Of a DNA stretch of 64,000 nucleotides, positions 61,601 to 64,000 are shown one piece after another. Position 1 is the first letter of the stretch; the number at the start of each line of letters is the position of its first letter. Below the pieces are notes generated by a model, which saw nothing but the letters and a program-made list of their open reading frames with translations, searched no databases and was not told the origin of the DNA. This DNA is from CAWBVG01 sp963792175 (GTDB lineage: Bacteria; Acidobacteriota; Vicinamibacteria; Vicinamibacterales; CAVVIG01), in assembly GCA_963792175.1 (NCBI GenBank), contig CAWBVG010000047.1, forward strand, positions 62,001 through 126,000. The letters are read 5' to 3'. The position numbers and the translations under genes are program-made.

Positions 61601-64000
61601 ATGGATCGCACAGGACTCGAACCCGGTCGGGAGAGCACTCGCGACGACATGCATCCGGCGCTTCTCGACGATTCGGTCCGCGATCTCCGTCATGGCGCGC
61701 GCGTGCTTCAGCAGGCGCCCGGCTTTGCGGCAGCGGCGCTGGTGACGCTGGCGCTCGGGATCGGCGCGACGTCCGCCATCTACAGTCTGGTGCGCGCGGT
61801 GATGCTGGAGCCGCTGCCGTACCGCGACCCCGATCGAATCGTGGCGGTGTGGGAAACCAACCGCGGCGGCACCAGCCGGAACGTGATTGCCCCGGCCAAC
61901 TTTGTCGCCTGGCGCGAGCGCGCTCGAACGCTCGAGCATCTGGGCATGGTCGGCCCCGCCGGCGCGGCCATGATCATCAACGGCCAGCCCGTCGACACCT
62001 CGGGGCTCACCGTCTCCGCCGACGTCTTTCGCGCGCTGGGTGTCCAGCCTGCGCTCGGCCGCGCCTACACACCCGAGGAAGACCTGGGTGGCAACAGCGC
62101 GGTCATCCTGCTGAGTCACGAATTCTGGCAGCGGCGCCTCGGCGGCCGCGCGGACGTGCTCGCCATGACGATCCCGACAGACGATGGGCCGCGAGCCGTG
62201 ATCGGTGTGATGCCGCCCGGCTTCACGATCGTCGGACAGAAGGCCGATTTCCTGATTCCATACGGCCAGACGCTGGCGCAGCTGCGCGCGGTCAGTGGCC
62301 GCGGCAGCTCGTACGCCATCGCACGCCTGCGCGACGGAGTCTCGTTCGAGCAGGCGTACAGCGAGATGCGACGCATCTTCGCCGACCTCGAGAAGGAGCA
62401 GCCGCAGCTCAACGCACGCCGCACGGTGAATCTCCTTCATCTGCAGGATCAGATGGTGGGAGAGCTCCGGCCGGCGATGTTCGCGCTGGTGGGCGCGGTG
62501 GCGCTGGTGCTGCTCGTCGCCTGCGTCAACGTCGCCAATCTGCTGCTGGCGCGCAGCGCCGCGCGCGAACGCGAGCTCGGCATGCGCACGGCGCTTGGCG
62601 CAAGCCGCGGGCGGTTGATGCGCCAGATGCTTGCTGAAAGCCTGGTGCTCGCGGCGGCCGGCGGCATCGCGGGACTCGGCGTCGCCGCGCTCTGTCATCG
62701 TGGCCTGCTCGCCCTGGTCGCCGATCGTATCCCGATTCCGCGGCTCGACCAGATGGCCCTCGACCTGCCGGTGGTCGCATTCACGATGGTCACGGCGATC
62801 GCGACCGGACTGGTGTTCGGCCTCGTGCCCGCGTGGGTCTCCACGAATCACGCGAACGACGCCGTGCGCGACGGCGGACGCCACGGCGGCGGCCGCCGCC
62901 TGCACGGCGTCCTCAGCACGCTCGTCGTCGCCGAAGTGGCGCTCTCGCTGGTGCTGCTGACCGGTGCCGGCCTGTTGATGCGCAGCTTCGTCAAGCTGCA
63001 GAGCACCGACCTGGGCTTCCGCGCCGAAGGCGTGCTCACGGCTGGCGTGCAGTTGCCGGCGGCGCGATACGACCTTCCTCGAGCCGGTCGTTTCTTCCGC
63101 GAATCTCTGTCGCGCATCGCGGTGTTGCCGGGAGTGCAGCACGCGGCTGGGGCATCGTGCCTGCCGGTTCCGTTCCCGTGCATCGGTACTGGCTTCTGGC
63201 GCGTCGACCGCCCGAAACCAGCGGACGGACAATCGGCGTCGGGCCAGGTGCGGCCGGTGACGCCAGGATTCTTCAAGACGTTGGGCATCCCACAGGTGGC
63301 CGGACGTGACTTCGCCGATTCCGACACCGTGGACTCGGTGCCCGTCGCGATTGTCAGCGAAGAGCTCGTGCGGCAGGAATTCCCGGATGGCAGCCCGTTG
63401 GGCCGGCGCCTTCGGATCAACGTCGACCACGCCAACGGCAGGGATGACGTGGAGTGGACGGTCGTCGGAGTCGTTGGCAACACCAGATCGTCGCTCGACG
63501 GGCCTGTCCGCCAGACCATCTTCATCCCGAGGACCCAGCGTCCCGGCCGCGCTATCACGTTCTTCGTGCGCACCGAGCAGGATCCGCTGTCGCTCACCAC
63601 CAGCGTCACGGGAACCATTCATGCGATGGAACGGGAAACGCCGGTGAACGTTCGGCGGCTCGACGATGTGGTGGGCAACACGATCGCGCGGCCACGCGCG
63701 ATTCTGATGCTGCTCGGCGTATTCGCGCTGGTGGCGCTCGGGCTCGCGGCAGTCGGCGTCTACGGCGTGATCGCGTACTCGGTCCGCGAGCGGACCCAGG
63801 AAATCGGCGTGCGCATGGCCCTCGGCGCGACATCGCTGTCGGTGTTCAGCCTGGTGTTCGGCCGTGCGCTGCGTCTCGTGTCCATCGGCGTCGTCGCGGG
63901 ACTCGTCGCCGCCGGCGCGCTCACGCGGCTGCTGCAGCAACTGCTGTTCCAGGTCGAAGCGCTCGATCCGTGGACGTTCGCCGCCAGCGCGGTCGTCCTG
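61601..64000 (+). CDS. ADOP/MacB-like FtsX-family permease (3' truncated)
   Basis: The frame is open for 800 codons from ATG 61601 to the window end. A short N-terminal segment (VRDLRHGARVLQQAPGFAAAALVTLALGIGATSAIYSLV: first membrane helix) is followed by the periplasmic MacB-type domain (PEEDLGGNSAVILLSHEFWQRR; IGVMPPGFTI). Transmembrane helices follow (LVGAVALVLLVACVNVANLLLAR; SALVVAEVALSLVLLTGAGLL) and a second periplasmic domain. The FtsX end reads LGVFALVALGLAAVGVYGVIAYSVRERTQEIGVRMALGA. This is the duplicated-permease ADOP family typical of Acidobacteriota, inner-membrane exporters or mechanotransmitters. No fused ATPase is present. Confidence 0.9.
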   Translation, partial: MDRTGLEPGRESTRDDMHPALLDDSVRDLRHGARVLQQAPGFAAAALVTLALGIGATSAIYSLVRAVMLEPLPYRDPDRIVAVWETNRGGTSRNVIAPANFVAWRERARTLEHLGMVGPAGAAMIINGQPVDTSGLTVSADVFRALGVQPALGRAYTPEEDLGGNSAVILLSHEFWQRRLGGRADVLAMTIPTDDGPRAVIGVMPPGFTIVGQKADFLIPYGQTLAQLRAVSGRGSSYAIARLRDGVSFEQAYSEMRRIFADLEKEQPQLNARRTVNLLHLQDQMVGELRPAMFALVGAVALVLLVACVNVANLLLARSAARERELGMRTALGASRGRLMRQMLAESLVLAAAGGIAGLGVAALCHRGLLALVADRIPIPRLDQMALDLPVVAFTMVTAIATGLVFGLVPAWVSTNHANDAVRDGGRHGGGRRLHGVLSTLVVAEVALSLVLLTGAGLLMRSFVKLQSTDLGFRAEGVLTAGVQLPAARYDLPRAGRFFRESLSRIAVLPGVQHAAGASCLPVPFPCIGTGFWRVDRPKPADGQSASGQVRPVTPGFFKTLGIPQVAGRDFADSDTVDSVPVAIVSEELVRQEFPDGSPLGRRLRINVDHANGRDDVEWTVVGVVGNTRSSLDGPVRQTIFIPRTQRPGRAITFFVRTEQDPLSLTTSVTGTIHAMERETPVNVRRLDDVVGNTIARPRAILMLLGVFALVALGLAAVGVYGVIAYSVRERTQEIGVRMALGATSLSVFSLVFGRALRLVSIGVVAGLVAAGALTRLLQQLLFQVEALDPWTFAASAVVL

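Noticed and set aside
61601..61640. tRNA T-loop-like GGGTTCGAGTCC on the minus strand
   Set aside because: The T stem does not pair and no D or anticodon arm fits. The bases encode the N-terminus of the permease.
60521..63940. Minus-strand open frame of 1139 codons opposite the ADOP permease
   Set aside because: Only its last third is real (the cupin). The rest is antisense to an intact, well-conserved permease, and its sequence is His/Arg-rich with no domain. High GC makes long antisense frames common.

Overview
The window is GC-rich (roughly two-thirds G+C) chromosomal DNA. The gene mix points to an uncultured soil-type Acidobacteriota, most likely class Vicinamibacteria. It has a Ser/Thr kinase fused to a TolB-like propeller, a MacB/ADOP-type FtsX permease, paired M16 peptidases, a tricorn-type S41 protease, many secreted alpha/beta hydrolases and cupins, and a membrane MutS-like ATPase. 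No rRNA, tRNA, CRISPR array, transposase or phage gene was seen. No gene-free stretch exceeds about 230 bases.

Layout. 0-9.5 kb: TPR protein fragment, SRPBCC protein, active/inactive M16 pair, MscS channel, pyruvate kinase, O-methyltransferase, and a micro-ORF plus amidase. 9.4-17.8 kb: secreted alpha/beta hydrolase, polysaccharide deacetylase, an exported FAD oxidase whose domain order is circularly permuted, an NHL-propeller protein, and a badly frameshifted tricorn protease. 17.9-25.9 kb: a leftward lysine/diaminopimelate operon, asd-lysC-dapB-dapA-dapD-dapE, ending in a membrane MutS ATPase; its leader carries a 26-codon ORF and an intrinsic terminator. 25.9-31.2 kb: hydrolase, damaged kinase-propeller gene with a fossil second kinase start, and quinone oxidoreductase. 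31.3-37.8 kb: second M16 pair, DUF3347 protein, Mrp, YidD and a cluster of small zinc-binding proteins. 37.8-45 kb: AddA/AddB-like helicase-nuclease pair and a large secreted protein of unknown function. 45.2-50.1 kb: small protein, hydrolase, then a PEGA / TonB-C / ExeA-type ATPase operon. 50.1-64 kb: VOC protein, XRE-cupin regulator with GNAT enzyme, YciI, cupins, esterase, an intact and a catalytically dead trypsin-like protein, phosphofructokinase with pyrophosphate-type residues, UBP zinc finger, SGNH esterase and the truncated ADOP permease.

Three genome-wide habits stand out. (1) Spacers hold short-period repeats of several unrelated families (GGGGCTA, CTTCGTG, AAGGCTC, GGTGATT, GGGACTC and others). 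They sit at gene ends, often supply the stop codon, and sometimes run in frame into coding sequence; a separate palindromic element interrupts the helicase gene in frame. (2) Many genes have a TANNNT -10 box only 6-9 bases before the start codon and no ribosome-binding site, which suggests leaderless mRNAs. (3) At least seventeen genes carry small frameshifts although the downstream frame is still well conserved. This looks more like residual assembly or base-calling error than decay, except for two true gene fossils.

The genes support peptidoglycan/lysine precursor synthesis, lower glycolysis, periplasmic proteolysis, cell-envelope maintenance and recombinational repair. No single mobile or defence system is visible; the most unusual items are the permuted oxidase, the repeat families, the in-frame palindrome and the asd leader.
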